A stretch of 64,000 nucleotides of DNA from Trema orientale (taxonomy: Eukaryota > Streptophyta > Magnoliopsida > Rosales > Cannabaceae). Below are positions 46,141 to 58,855 of this stretch, piece by piece (the stretch's first letter is position 1; each line of letters opens with the position of its first letter). The notes under the pieces were generated by a model that worked only from the letters and a program-made list of their open reading frames with translations, was not told the origin of the DNA and did not search any database. The position numbers and the translations under genes were made by a program. The stretch covers positions 569,890 through 633,889 of the forward strand of contig JXTC01000163.1 in assembly GCA_002914845.1 (NCBI GenBank), given 5' to 3'.

Positions 46141-46561
46141 GAGTCAAATCATAGCAATATTTTGTTCGATGCATTTGTTTATTTATTTTTAGCTTAGTGT
46201 CACAGTCAACCAATTAACGGCCAATTCACATGGTTTGATTAATATAATCATAGGGCTAGAGAATTAACTTAATTATTGGGGAAACTTTTCATTCCAATTC
46301 AATCTATTGTTATAAATATGACTTTTTATAATAGCAAATTAGCTGCCTAAAGATTATATATATATATATTATAGTAATTTCTCTCCCAGAAAAATAAAAA
46401 AAAAATAGCAGTTTCAGTTTACTACTTTATATTTTATAATTTGCACTCTTTTTGTATCATCCATAGCATGACCAAACCACAAATTCATGCAGTAAAAGTT
46501 TTCGTCTAATTTTGAAAAACAAGAGCTACATATACTTTTATTTTTCAACAACGTGCTCTAA
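46141..46561. other. intergenic, no gene seen
   Basis: AT-rich spacer between the SINE and the Tekay element, including a (ta)n tract near 46357-46370. Its last four bases, ctaa, match the four bases after the Tekay element. Confidence 0.5.
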
Positions 46562-48959
46562 TTTACGAACCTTAATTTTTACTAAGGGTATTATGGTCTT
46601 TTCATAAATTGAAGGAAAAAAATTAGTTAATAAAGTGGTTGAAAATTAAGTAAAATTTCCATAAGGGCCAAAGTGAAGAAGAAGTTAAAATTTTATGGCC
46701 ATATGGTAATTAATGGGGACTTGAGTGATGAAACTCTTGAGAGCCAAGGGTTAAAGGGCAAATATGGGCTTCATATACCCAATGGAGACTAGAGCACGTG
46801 GCCCATTTGACCAGATCTCTCTCTCTCTCTCCTCCCTTTCCCTTTCTTTCTTTCTCTCTTCTTCTTCTCCTTCTTCTTCTCGCACCTTCCATTTTGCAGC
46901 CTTTCCCAACCACCATTGGTGCTCCTTTGGCCACTAGCTCTAGCCAAACTTGAAGCTCGCCGAAAGTGAACCTTCGCCAGCCAACCCCACTGCATGTCGC
47001 GTGGCCAACTGTGAGGGAGAAGCACGTGAAGTTGCGCCGTCGTACACGCAAGCCACGACCATTTTTGGCTCTCTGGCCACCGTTCAAGGCCGATGGTCAC
47101 TACCACTTATGAGCTCAAGCTTTCTCCGACCTAGGGTCCACCCTTTACCATCATTAATTTCCAGCCAAGAAGCCCCGGTGAGCATTTAAAAGTTTTTGTG
47201 GTATTTTCGTCATAAAAAGTGCCATTTATGCAATTATTTTTGCTATGTTTATCCAATGCTCATGAAACTTTTGGGGATGAAAATATAGGTTGAAACAAGA
47301 TGAAGAGTGGAAATTTTGTTGAAAATGGATGGGTAGATTGAGAGAAATTCAGGTCTGAATTTTGTGGCGTTTATCGAAATATTTTCAGACAATGGTATTT
47401 TTGTAACTTTTGTAATTAGTTTCTAATTAAGCCAAAAATTGAGCTAGAGGCCTCGAAATTGAAATTGGACTTCGGAATTGGACTAAGTAAGATCAAGAGA
47501 CGAGTTTTGATATAAAGCATCAATCAATTTTGAGTTGGCATGAAATCCGAGACGCTGGGCTCGGGATTTTGCCTCAATTTGCATGCCACGGGCCCGGGGC
47601 CAAAATTAATCGAATTATATATCTAACCCAACATTTTTAGTTGCTCTGAATCCAGTGGTGACCTCCGTTTCACAATTTGAGGCTTTGTTTAGAAAGTCAT
47701 CCCTCAAAGTGAGCTCACTGGATCCCGAAACGACCCTGTGAGTGACCGGGTGACCAATGGGAGAATCCACGGGTGCCGATAGCTTAGTCTAGCTATCCAG
47801 GCAAGGTAAGAGTTCAATTATCAAGTTTTGTACTTATTTTGATTTAAAATGTGCATTATGACCTATTTCTTGAAAATGTCGATTTTCATGGATTTCAATG
47901 GTTTGATTGGATATTTGATAAACTTGTGAACTATTAAGATATATTGGATTGTTCTGGGATTAGTTTGTATGATTTTTATGCAGGTTTGAAATTTTAGTTT
48001 TGGGAAAATACACCCGTTATGCTGCCCAATTTTTTGTAAATCCCAGAAAAATTCCAATGAGTTTTAAAGCATGATTTCTTGATATACTTAATGCATGGTT
48101 ATTACATACTCTATGATATATTGTACATACCATAGGATCATACATTTGAGTTCCATTTTAGCATCATGGTAATTATATCGTTGATAAGTTGTTGCAGTGC
48201 TAGGTGAGAGGCCTAGGCCTATGCGCAGGATTTGTTGACATACCTTCGGGTAGTGTCAGGATACTTGATACTTCTGTTAAAGAGGCATTACAGGACCATG
48301 ATGAGAGGATGAGAGCTCATACATATACTTGTACTTGGCTAATTTATGATATATACAACATGATTATGATTTTAGTTTTGGTTTTGAATACATGATTACT
48401 CTTAATCTTGATTATTTGTAAACTTGTTTTATAAATAGATTTTAGAAAGGTACTAATCATGTAGGTTTGAAAAGTTGCATTCATACCAAAAAGGTAATTG
48501 AATTCCTACTGAGCATGTGAAAGCTCACCCTCTTATCTTTCTCCCCTCAGGTGGTATACAGTGTGACTTGGGCAATTCCAAAGCAGTGACTAGAACTGGA
48601 AGATAGTTACTAGTTTAGTAGTTGGTAACTACTTAGTAACTCATTTTGGAATTATAATAATATTTAAGGCTCATACTTTGGATTTAGCCTGTATTATTTA
48701 TTATGCCTACTTGTGATGAAAATGGTGATACACATATATATTTTATTACTATTATTAACAGTTTATGTCTAGTGGTGATCACAAACCGTGAGAATTTACA
48801 ATTTAGATTATTTCTATAAACTTTTACAGAAGCTGTCATTTTTAAACTAGCTGTCGTTTTTCTTAAAAATTGAAGTTTCTAAAATTTTCTAAAACAAATT
48901 TTGAATTTCCACTTGTGAAATTCCTCTTCTACCATTGGCCCAGGTTTTGGGTCGTGACA
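46562..48959 (+). repeat. 5' LTR of the Tekay element
   Basis: A 2398-bp repeat from tttacgaacc (partner: tgtaaaaacc) to gggtcgtgaca. It contains a CT-rich tract (46816-46880) followed by a GC-richer stretch, and near 48540 the wording ctcaggtggtata typical of such LTRs. Short open frames inside it (46710-47189) are part of the LTR and also appear in the other copy. Confidence 0.93.
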
Positions 48960-48968
48960 GAAAATTTT

Positions 48969-48980
48969 TGATATCAGACC
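48969..48980 (+). other. primer-binding site, tRNA-Met type, degenerate
   Basis: TGATATCAGACC, nine bases after the LTR, matches TGGTATCAGAGC at ten of twelve positions. Confidence 0.7.
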
Positions 48981-49092
48981 AGAGGTTTAATTACCTTGGA
49001 TGTGATACCATTAGACTAGATTATAACTTCTTTTTTAAAAGTACTTGCATTACTGTCTCACTGACATTTTGGCATATGAATAAAGAATTATA

Positions 49093-50590
49093 ATGCCTCT
49101 AAGGAGAAAAATACCGAGGCAAGAGCATAAGGCTGAAACTCCTCCACCACAACAGCAAATCCCTGACCCTCTGGCAAACCTATATGATGATTTATGAGCA
49201 TTATCGGGTTTAAGGACAGAGCAGAACCCTGAGGCCCGTCGGGCTAATTTTTTCAAAGACTTCATGAAACTCAATCCACTATCATTTGATGGGAGACCTG
49301 ATCCCACCTCGGCTGAGAGATGGCTTAAAGATATCAAGAGGACTTTTGCTTCTATTGCAAGTAATTTTTGGTACTTACAAGCTGATTGATGGAGCTATAA
49401 ATTGGTGGGAGACAGTCAAGTTGACTCAGGATGTGACTGACATGACTTGGGATACCTTTGAGGAATTGTTCAGGAGTCATTATGCTAATGCTAGTCATAT
49501 AACTGCTATGATCAGAGAGTATGAACAGCTCAAGCAGGGTGACATGACGGTGAATGAGTACTGTGTGCGGTTTATGGAGTTGGCACAGTATGTCTATACA
49601 CCTGGAACAGACCCTATCCTCCAAATTGTAAAGTTCATGGAAGCTTTGAGGCCAGTCATCTTGGAGAAGATTGTGACTCAATCCTTTAGTAATCTTGTTG
49701 ATGTAGTTGCTGCAGCCCAAAAAGCTGAGGCTTTTCTTGATGATCGGTCAACAATGAGAGATCATGCAAGAAACAAGAGCAATGGAAGAAAGATAAACAA
49801 GAAGAACCAAAGGCAATGGCAAAGGCGGAATTCTCAGAACAGTGAGAGTAGCAACAGCAGTGGCTCTTCAGAAAAAGGTCGCTCTGGACCTTATGGATGT
49901 TTGAATTGTGGACAATAAGGCCACCAAAAGAAAGCTTATCCCTATCGCCAACAAAAATCTTCATTGTCTCAGGGAGGACCACAGGGAAGTCGGAGTGCCT
50001 CAGTACCTTTTCAGGGTAATCAGATGAAACTTATGCAATCTCAGACTTAGCCTCAAGCATTCACTTTCACTCCTTATTAGTAGCCTTCCGGTTCTCAGTA
50101 CCAGCATCAATATAGGCCACAAGGTTCAGGCTACAACCAAGGCTATACTCAGAATTTTCAAACTCCACAAAGTTCTGGGAACCAAGGAGGACGTGAATAT
50201 GCTAGTGCCGGTCCAGAAATTAGTAGCAGCCACCCTCGCCAAGGAAGAGAAAACAAAGAAAAAGGCAAAGCTTCTGATCAAGCTTATGCAGTTACAGAGG
50301 TAGATGAGGCTCGTGACCACATTGGCAGAGGTGTTATTGATGGCATGATTTTTATTTTCCACTCTTGGGCTCATATCTTATTTGATACTGGTGCTTCTCA
50401 TTCCTTTATCTCTGTGTTATTTTCACAAACGTTGGGATTGGAATGTTCTGTGTTGGATCATGTGTTGACTTTGGGAGTACCCATGGGTGGAGTTACTAGT
50501 GTTTCTACTATTTGTCGTAGTTGTCTTGTTGTGATTGATGGTAGGAAGTTACTAGCAAATTTGGTTGTGTTACCTTTTGTAACAATTTGA
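49093..50590 (+). pseudogene. Tekay gag and protease remains (fossil)
   Basis: gag wording from MPLRRK at 49093; the central gag (about 49286-49918) has the retrotransposon gag segment (TWDTFEELFRSHYAN, FMELAQYVY), a basic linker and a CCHC knuckle start (CLNCGQ). Protease follows at about 50345-50590 (HILFDTGASHSFIS). Gag would package the RNA and protease would cut the polyprotein in a living copy. The region is decayed with several breaks. Confidence 0.9.
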
Positions 50591-50869
50591 TGTAATTCTT
50601 AGTATAGATTAGCTATCCAAATACCAAGCGACTATTGACTATTTCAATAAGAGAGTGACTCTTTTTCTAAAGGATGGGTATCCTCTTGTTTACTAAGCTC
50701 ATTTGAATCCTTTGAAACTGAGTCCTATTCTGAAAGCATGCATAGTGGAAGGAAGAAACTAGAGTGTTATGGGAATTTGTTTGCCATCGATGGTGAGATA
50801 GGAACTACCAATCAGTACCCTTGGATATCAGTAGTTAGCGAGTTTCCAGATATTTTTCCGATGATATAC

Positions 50870-53744
50870 CAGGGCTACCACCTGATAGAGAGATTGAGTT
50901 CTGCATTGATTTGATTTCCTGAGCTCAGCCAGTTTTTATTCCAGCCTATCGTATAGCTTCAGTAAAAATGACTAAGTTGAGAAGTCAGCTGGATGATCTT
51001 TTATCAAAGGGATTCATTAGGAATAGTACCTCTCTATGGGGTGCTCCTATCCTATTTGCCAAGAAAGCTGATGGAACGTTTCAGCTATATGTAGAATACA
51101 GAAGACTGAATCAGCTAATAGTGAAGAACAAGTATCCTTTACTAAGGATCGATGAATAGTTTAATCAACTTGGTGGATCTAGATTCTTTTCCAAGATTGA
51201 TCTTAGATCTGGTTATCATCAGTTAAGGATCCGTTATGGTTACTTTGAGTTCCTAGTAATGCCGTTTGGTCTGACTAATGCTCCAGCAGCATTTATGGAC
51301 CTTATGAACAGAATATTCAGGCCTTATTTAGATTGATTTATGGTTGTCTTCATCGATGATATCTTGATCTATTCTAAAACTCGAGATGAGTATGCTAACC
51401 ACTTGAAAATTATGCTTCAGACCTTAAGAGATCATCAACTTTATGCCAAAAGATCCAAGTGTGACTTCTGGATGAAAAAAGTGAAATTCTTGGGGCACGT
51501 TATATCTCATGAAGGAATTTTAGTTCACCTTTCCAAAATAGAATCGATTCTAGAATGGGAGAGACCGAAAAGTGTAACTGAGATAAGAAGTTTTCTTGGT
51601 CTAGCAGGTTATTACCACCATTTCGTTGAGAATTTCTCGAGAATTGCAATGCTTTTGACAAAATTGACGAGGAAGAATGTCAAGTTTGTATAGGATGATA
51701 ATTGTGAAGTAGCTTTTATGGAATTGAAAAGAAGATTGACAATTGTACCTGTTCTTACTGTTCCCAACAGTAACGAATCTTATGTTGTATGTACCGATGC
51801 TTCTGGTTCGGGATTGGGATGTGTCTTAATGCAGAATTACAAGATAGTGGCTTATGCTTCCTGTCAGTTAAAGCCACATGAGAAGAACTATCTCACTCAT
51901 GATTTGGAGTTAGCAGCTGTGATTTTTACTCTTATGATTTGGAGATGCTATCTGTATAGTGTGAAATTTGAGATTGATTCTGATCATAAGATTCTGATGT
52001 ATCTATTTACTCAACGAGACTTAAACTTGAGACAAAGAAAATGGGTTGAGTACATGAAAGACTATGACTTCAAACTTCAGTACCATCTTGGAAAGGCTAA
52101 CGTTGTAGCTGATGCTTTGAGCAGAGAGTCTCATATTATGCTTGCTTCCTTGATCCTAAAAGATTGGAAGAATTCAGTTATCAGTGGTGACTACAACTTA
52201 GAGTACAGCAAAAATGGGAAAACTGCTTGTGTTAGCAACATTGTTGCTACACCATCACTTCTCCATATAGCACAATAAAGTTAGTGGCAAGATCAAGAAC
52301 TGAGAATAATCTGGAGCCAACTTTAGAATGGTGAATAGTTAGATAGTTGGAGTACCAACAGAGAAGGGTTTGTACTTTTCAATAGAAGACTAGCTGTAGC
52401 TAATGACCCTCATCTTAGAGAGACTATTCTAATTGAGGCTCATAAGTCTAAGTTCACAGTACATCCTGGTAGCACTAAGATATACATGATCGAAAGAGGC
52501 AGTACTAGTGGAAAGGCATGAAGCGAGATGTAGCTACTTTTGTGGCTAAGTGTATGACTTGTCAGCAAGTCAAGGCAGAACACCAGAGGCCAGCTAATCT
52601 ACTTCAGCCTTTACCTATCTCGGAGAGGAAATGGGACAAAATCACTATAGATTTTGTAACAGGTCTACCAAGAACTTGAGGAAAGAATGACGCTGTTTGG
52701 GTGATAGTTGATCAGATGACAAAGACCGCTTACTTTATACTGATCAGGATTGAGTTTTCACTCACACAATTGAGTCGTCTTTATGTGGATAACATTGTTT
52801 GCTTACATGGAGTACCATCAAGCATAGTTTCTGATAGAGATCTAAGATTTACATCGAAGTTCTAGAGAGCTTTGCAAAGGGTTTTGGGAACAGAACTGAA
52901 TCTCAGCACAGCTCATCATCCTCAGACAGATGGCCAATCTGAGAGGACTATACAGATTATAAAGGACATACTTCGCTCACGTATACTGGATTTTGGTGTA
53001 AATTGGGATGATCACCTGTCATTGGTAGAGTTTGCTTACAACAATAGCTACTAAACCAGTCTTGGCATGGCTCTATATGAGGTACTATATGGGAGGCCAT
53101 GCAGATCACCCTTGTGTTGGGCTAATGCAGAGGAACGTGTTACTCTTGGGCCAGAGATAGTACAAGAGACTACTGAGAAGGTTAACATGATCAAAGAGAG
53201 ACTTAAAGTTGTTTAGAGTCACTAGAAAATCTATGTAGATCCAACAAGACACGAGGTAGAGTTTGATGTTGGTGACAAGGTAGTCTTGAAAGTCTCGCCA
53301 ATGCATGGAGTCATGAGATTTGGAGTTGAAAGGAAGCTAGCTCCAAGATACATTGGACCATTCGATATTACTGATAGAATTAGGCCTGTTGCTTATAATC
53401 TGGATCTACCACTGCAGTTAGGTTGAGTACACAACATATTTCATATCTCTATGCTCAAGAAGTATATACCTGACCCATCTCATATTATCCAATACATGAA
53501 AGTGTCTATCCAAGAGAATAACTTATGAGGAGCAACCAGTTCGAATACGGGGAAGAGAACTCAAGGTGCTTCGTAACAAAGAGATTTCGCTTATTAAGGT
53601 TCTTTAGAACACCACAAAGAAGAAGAAGTAACTTGGGAACTCTAGACCTAGATGTATAAAAAGTATCCTCATTTGTTTAACTTTCAACTTGAGGTTGTAC
53701 TTTGATTTGTACCTTGTGCTCTGAATTTCGAGACGAAATTCCTT
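50870..53744 (+). pseudogene. Tekay pol remains: RT, RNase H, integrase, chromodomain region (fossil)
   Basis: Reverse transcriptase at about 50930-51690 ([15 protein letters not shown]-like text, [29 protein letters not shown]), RNase H at about 51718-52140 ([34 protein letters not shown]), integrase at about 52420-53060 (MTCQQVKAEHQRP, HHPQTDGQSERTIQ) and the C-terminal region to about 53690. Many breaks; no part is a complete working frame. Confidence 0.92.
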
Positions 53745-53758
53745 TGAGGAGGGGAAGA
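53745..53758 (+). other. polypurine tract of the Tekay element
   Basis: gaggaggggaaga lies directly before the 3' LTR start, where plus-strand priming occurs in gypsy elements. Confidence 0.8.
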
Positions 53759-56156
53759 TGTAAAAACCTTGATTTTTACTAAGGGTATTATGGTCTTTTC
53801 ATAAATTGAAGGGAAAAAAATTATTAAATAAATTGGTTGAAAATTAAGTAAAATTTACGTAAGGGCCAAAGTGAAGAAGAAGTTAAAATTTTATAGTCAT
53901 ATGGTAATTAATAGGGACTTAAGTGATAAAACACTTGAGAGCCAACGGTTAAAGTGCAAATATGGGTTTCATATACCCAATGGAGACTAGAGCACGTGGC
54001 TCATTTGACCAGATCTCTCTCTCTCTCTCTCTTCCCTTTCCTATTCTTTCTTTCTCTCTTCTTCTTCTCCTTCTTTTTCTCGCACCCTCCACTTTGCAGC
54101 CTTCCCTAGTCGCCGTCGGTGCTCCTCCAGCCACAAGCTCCAGCTGAACTTGAAGCTCGCTAACCAGTGAACCTCCACCGGCCAACCCCGCCACCTGTCA
54201 CGCGGCTAACTGTGAGGGAGAGGCGTGTGAGGTTGCGCCATCGCAGACGCGAGCGATGGCCATTTTTGGCCCTCTGGCCACCGTTCAAGGCCGAGGGTCA
54301 CCACCACTCACGAGCTCAAGCTTTCTCCAACCTTGATTCACCCTCTACTGCCACTAATTTTTGGCCAAGAAGCTCCGGTGAGCATTTAAAAATTTTTGTG
54401 GTATTTTCGTCACAAAAGTGGTATTTGTGCAATTATTTTTGCTATGTTCATCCAATGCTCATGAAACTTTAAGGGATGAAAACGCAGGTTGAAACAAGAT
54501 GAAGAGTGGAACCTTTGTTGAAAATGGATAGGTAGATTGAGAGCAACTCAGGTCTGAATTTTATAATGTTTATCTAAATATTTTTAGAAAATGGTATTTT
54601 TGTAATTTTTGTAATTAGTTTCTAATTAAGCCAAAAATTGAGCTAGAGGCCTCGAAATTGAAATTGGACTTCAGAATTAGACTAAGTAAGATCAAGAGAC
54701 AAGTTTTAATATAAAACATTAATTAGTTTTGAGTTGGCACGAAATTTGAGATGCAAGGCTCGGGATTTTGTCTCGATTTGTGTGCCACATATCCGGGGCC
54801 CAAATTAATCAAATTATATGTCTAACCCAATGTTTTTGGGTACTCTGAATTTAGTGGTGACCTACGTTTCATAATTTGAGGCTTCGTTTAGAAAGTCATC
54901 CCTCAAAGCGAGCTCACGGGATCCCGAAGCGACCGTCTGAGGGACCGGGTGACCAACGGGAGAATCTACGAGCGCCGATAGCTTAGTCTAGTTATCCAGG
55001 CAAGGTAGGGGTTCAATTACCAAGCCTTTTACTTATTTTGATTTAAAATATACATTATGAACTATTTCTTGAAAATGTCGATTTTTATGGATTTCAATTG
55101 TTTGATTGGACATTTGATAAGCTTGTGAACTATTGAGATATATTGGATTGTTCTGAGATTGGTTTGTATGATTTTTATGCAGGTTTAAAATTTTAGTTTT
55201 GGAAAAATACAGCCGTTATACTACCCGATTTTCTGTAAATCCTGGAATAATTCTAATGAGTTTTAAAGCATGATTTCTTGATATACTTGATGCATGGTTA
55301 TTACATACTCTGTGATATATTGTACCTACTATAGGATCGCACACTTGAGTTTCATTTTAGTATCATGGTAATTATATCGCTGGCAAGTTGCTGCAGTGCT
55401 AGGTGAGAGACCTAGGCCCCACGTGCAAGATTTGCTGCCACACCTCCAGGTAGTGTCAGGATACTGGGTGTCTCTGTTAAAATGGTATTACAGGACCGTG
55501 ATAAGAGCTCATACATATACTTATACTTGGTTGATTTATGACATGTACAACATGATTATGATTTTAGCTTTGGTTTTGAATGCATGATTACTCTTGATCT
55601 TGATTATTTGTAAACTTGTTTTATAAATGGATTTTAGAAAGGTACTAGCCATGCAGATTTGAAAAGTTGCATTCGTACCAAAAAAAGATAATTAAATTCC
55701 TACTGAGCATGTGAATGCTCACTCCTTTATCTTTCCCCTCTCAGGTGGTGTACAATGTGACTTAGGTAACTCCAGAGTGGAGTGACTAGGACTGGAAGAT
55801 AGTTACTAGTTTAGTAGTTGGTAACTACTTAGTAACTCATTTTGGAATTGTAATAATATTTAAGTCTCATACTTTAGATTTAGCCTGTATTATCTATTAT
55901 GCCTACTTGTAATGACAATGATGATGCACATGTATATTTTATTATTGTTATTAACAGTCTATGTCTGGTGGTGATCACAAACTATGAGAATTTATAGTTC
56001 GGATTATTTCTATAAAATTTTACAAAAGCTGTCATTTTTAAACTAGCTGTCATTTTTTCTGAAAAATTGAAGTTTTTAAAATTTTTTAGAATAAATTTTG
56101 AATTTTTATTTGTGAAATTCCTCTTCTGCTATTGACCCGGGATTTGGGTCGTGACA
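53759..56156 (+). repeat. 3' LTR of the Tekay element
   Basis: TGTAAAAACC to GGGTCGTGACA, 2398 bp, aligned throughout with 46562-48959. It is followed by ctaa, the same four bases that precede the 5' LTR. Confidence 0.95.
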
Positions 56157-57178
56157 CTAACAGTGATGATCAGCGCCATAGTATACATCCGAGTCATTTT
56201 TGAAACAATCAAATGTGCTCTTAATTTGATCATCATTTCTTCAACACGGAGTAATTAGCCTCCTAAAGATATATAAGCCAGCTAGAGTGCTTGGAAAACG
56301 TGGCAAAGACCAAACGATAAGCTTAATATATAAGTCTCAACTGTGTTGTGTTGGTCACATTATGAAGTACAAATTAAGGGATTAGTACATTTATTCACTA
56401 AATCGATCAAACTTGCAATTGACTTATTTTCTTAGTAATTTGCGTTTTACAAGTTGTCTTTCCTTTTCGGAAAAATGTAGGTAACAGAATTAAAGACAGG
56501 TTCTTTTAAAACAGTAGCTTTTATTTGTATTTGAAGAATCGTTGATAAATGACATCAGCTTTTAACCGGAGAACCGGTGTTATTTGAAAAGAAACAACGC
56601 TATGTTGATTTGAATTATTAGATATCTATTTAAGTCGTACTGGCCTGGGTGTCAGGAACCTGCCCATACGACGTGGTTTTAGGGGTAGAATTGCGCCCTA
56701 ATCGCTTATTTTCCATAAACGACTCCTTCTGGCAATCATTAATCAAGAATAAGCTCTGATCACAATGAAACGACATCGTTTAACCATAAAAGAATTGACG
56801 AATTAAAACAAAACGTGCTGTATTAATTGCTTTTGCCGCCTAGGCTGAATTTTTGTTTTTATGATCCCCAATGTTTGAAAACACAAGAGTAGGTTTTTGA
56901 ACCTTTATGTCAACATTTTTCATTAAAAAAAAAATCTCATCTCTCCTGCACACTGTTTTCACTCTGATAATGATTATTCATCCCTTAAATTTGCAGCGCT
57001 CTTTAGCAAGATTATTTTTTTTCTTCTTATTTCTCATTATTTGGCTATTTAATTGTCTTTACTATATTTTTTTCCTCTTTATTTTCTGATCTTTTCTTCG
57101 TAGAATTTAATAAATTCGCATTTTATTTAGGTTGCTTCTGCTAATTTGAGGAGCTTCCAATTTTTGCCTTTTAAAGGT
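56157..57178. other. intergenic, no gene seen
   Basis: AT-rich sequence without a recognised gene, RNA or transposon. Around 56640-56770 base composition is less skewed than in the flanks, but no frame or motif stands out. Confidence 0.5.
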
Positions 57179-57863
57179 AGGGATGTCAATTTCACCGAAT
57201 GGGGTGGTGCACCGGCCCGAATGGAGCGGGCTTTCACCGTTATAAATGGTGCGGGGCATGGGGCGGGGATTCCCCGTTTAATATTTAGCGGGGCGGGACG
57301 GGCTTGGGATTGAGTGTCCCGCACCGACCCCGCCCCGATTATATATAAGTTAATTTCTATTTTTTTATATAATAGTGATTCAAGTAGATGTTTTTTAAAA
57401 AGAAAAAAAGATATAATAATATATAGTCATATACTAATATTTTTTGAGTTATTTGGGATTATGTTAGCTTTATGAATGAATGATATGCTATATGATTTTA
57501 GTATTAAATATTTTATATTTGACAATTCTAACATGTTAAAGTTTTATTTGAATGTGTTTTTTAGTTATTTAGGTCTAAAATTGGAATTTTCAATGAAATT
57601 AACTTTAATTTTCAGTGTTTTTTGATGTAATTAGACTTTTAAAAGATTTGAACTAACATAGAATTGTTTAATTTATACAAGATGACGATTCTAAATGGGG
57701 ACCCTAATATACCAACGGAGAAACCGATCCCCGATGGGGATTCCCCAAAATTATCCCGCACCAAATAAAATGGTGAATAATACGGAAATGGTATAGTAAA
57801 ATAATAATGGAGACAGGGATGGTAAACACAAAACCGGTCCCGTCCCGCCCCATTGACGTCCCT
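57179..57863. mobile_element. GC-tipped non-autonomous TIR element (hAT-like?)
   Basis: The ends agggatgtcaat and attgacgtccct are inverted repeats with one mismatch. The flanks ttaaaggt and ctaaaggt agree in seven of eight bases, close to the 8-bp duplication of hAT elements. Both ends hold gggcgggg/ccccgcccc-type runs that stand out from AT-rich surroundings, and the middle is AT-rich and non-coding. Elements with these ends are common in plant genomes. Confidence 0.8.
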
Positions 57864-57948
57864 AAAGGTTCAAACTCCTCCTTTGTTTTTTTATTTTGCC
57901 CCATTGACGTCCCTAAAGGTTCAAACTCCTCCTTTGTTTTTTTATTTT
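57847..57948. repeat. 51-bp tandem duplication across the TIR element's right edge
   Basis: The 51 bp from 57847 (gccccattgacgtccctaaa...) are repeated exactly from 57898. The unit includes the last 17 bp of the TIR element and 34 bp of flank, so the duplication arose after insertion. Confidence 0.95.
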
Positions 57949-58855
57949 CATACCGATTGTCTTTTTCTTTTTTTTAAAAAAATTTTATTGGTCTAATATA
58001 TTACTGTGCATGCAAGAAATTGTAGAACTGATCGTAAATTTTTTTTTCCATATTTAATAAACGTAATTCGACCATCTCATAAGGCTATTATATATTTGTT
58101 GTCTCATCCACTTTGATAATTCAACAACAATAATTACTCTTTAAAAAAAAAAAAAAAAGTTATAACCTAATTCTCTTAAGCTGTTTTTGCTTTTTAAGTA
58201 ACTGTTTTAAAGTGAATTGAGATAAACAAAAAAAAATGGAACATTATGAGGCAGCAGATCCCGTAAGTGGACTATCATGTATTGTTAATAAAAGGAAGGT
58301 TAATTCACAAATCTTTTCCAACACTAGCCGCGTACTTTTGTCGTGGTCACACTTTGTTCAATATAATATATGACCACATGACTCTGTCTTTTATTTATTT
58401 TTATTTTTTTGAAGGAGACCACATGACTTAGTCTTGATGTGTCTAGTTCAATATATTTAATATATATAACCACATAATTCTGTCTAATTATTGAAGGTCT
58501 GCTTTACAATTTCAAACTGACGATAAGAGTTATCATAGGGTACATGGTCCCACGACGGATAAGAGCTGCGCTGTAGCTAGCGGACCATTTTAATATCAAG
58601 TAATACTTTATTGTACGACTCGTATCAGCACCTAGCTAGCATAGACGCGTCTTCCTTAATTAATCTTGAAATCAATACCCCATAATTTCCTATCAACTAT
58701 AGTATATATTCACATGGATAATGTTAGAAATTTGCTAACATTAATAAAATATAAAAAAATTTCTAAGTCCCTTATAGGCGTAAGATGAAGGGGAAGAAAG
58801 GCTATGAAAAGAGACTACTTTCCTAATTACTCATCACCCAATATTTGGAGTGAGT
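57949..58855. other. intergenic, no gene seen
   Basis: AT-rich. The words accacatgact and ataaccacataattctgtct repeat loosely between 58370 and 58500. No gene recognised. tgagt at 58851-58855 is the left target duplication of the solo LTR. Confidence 0.5.

Larger units (their letters stand above)
46562..56156 (+). mobile_element. Ty3/gypsy chromovirus, Tekay/Del type, structurally complete, decayed (fossil)
   Basis: A 9595-bp element with two LTRs of identical length (2398 bp), degenerate tRNA-Met primer site, gag, protease, RT, RNase H, integrase, chromodomain-region remains and a purine tract. The C-terminal wording after integrase (KVSPMHGVMRFG, LAPRYIGPFDI, HNIFHISMLKKY, then EEEVTWEL) is typical of the Tekay/Del chromovirus lineage. 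CTAA occurs on both outer sides as a short target duplication. LTR identity over the first 250 bp is about 93% by eye, so it is not recent. The coding part is broken in more than ten places. Confidence 0.93.

Noticed and set aside
46710-47189. Overlapping open frames upstream of the Tekay gag
   Set aside because: They lie inside the 5' LTR and recur, altered, in the 3' LTR (53949-54472); the serine/arginine-rich text comes from the CT-rich tract.
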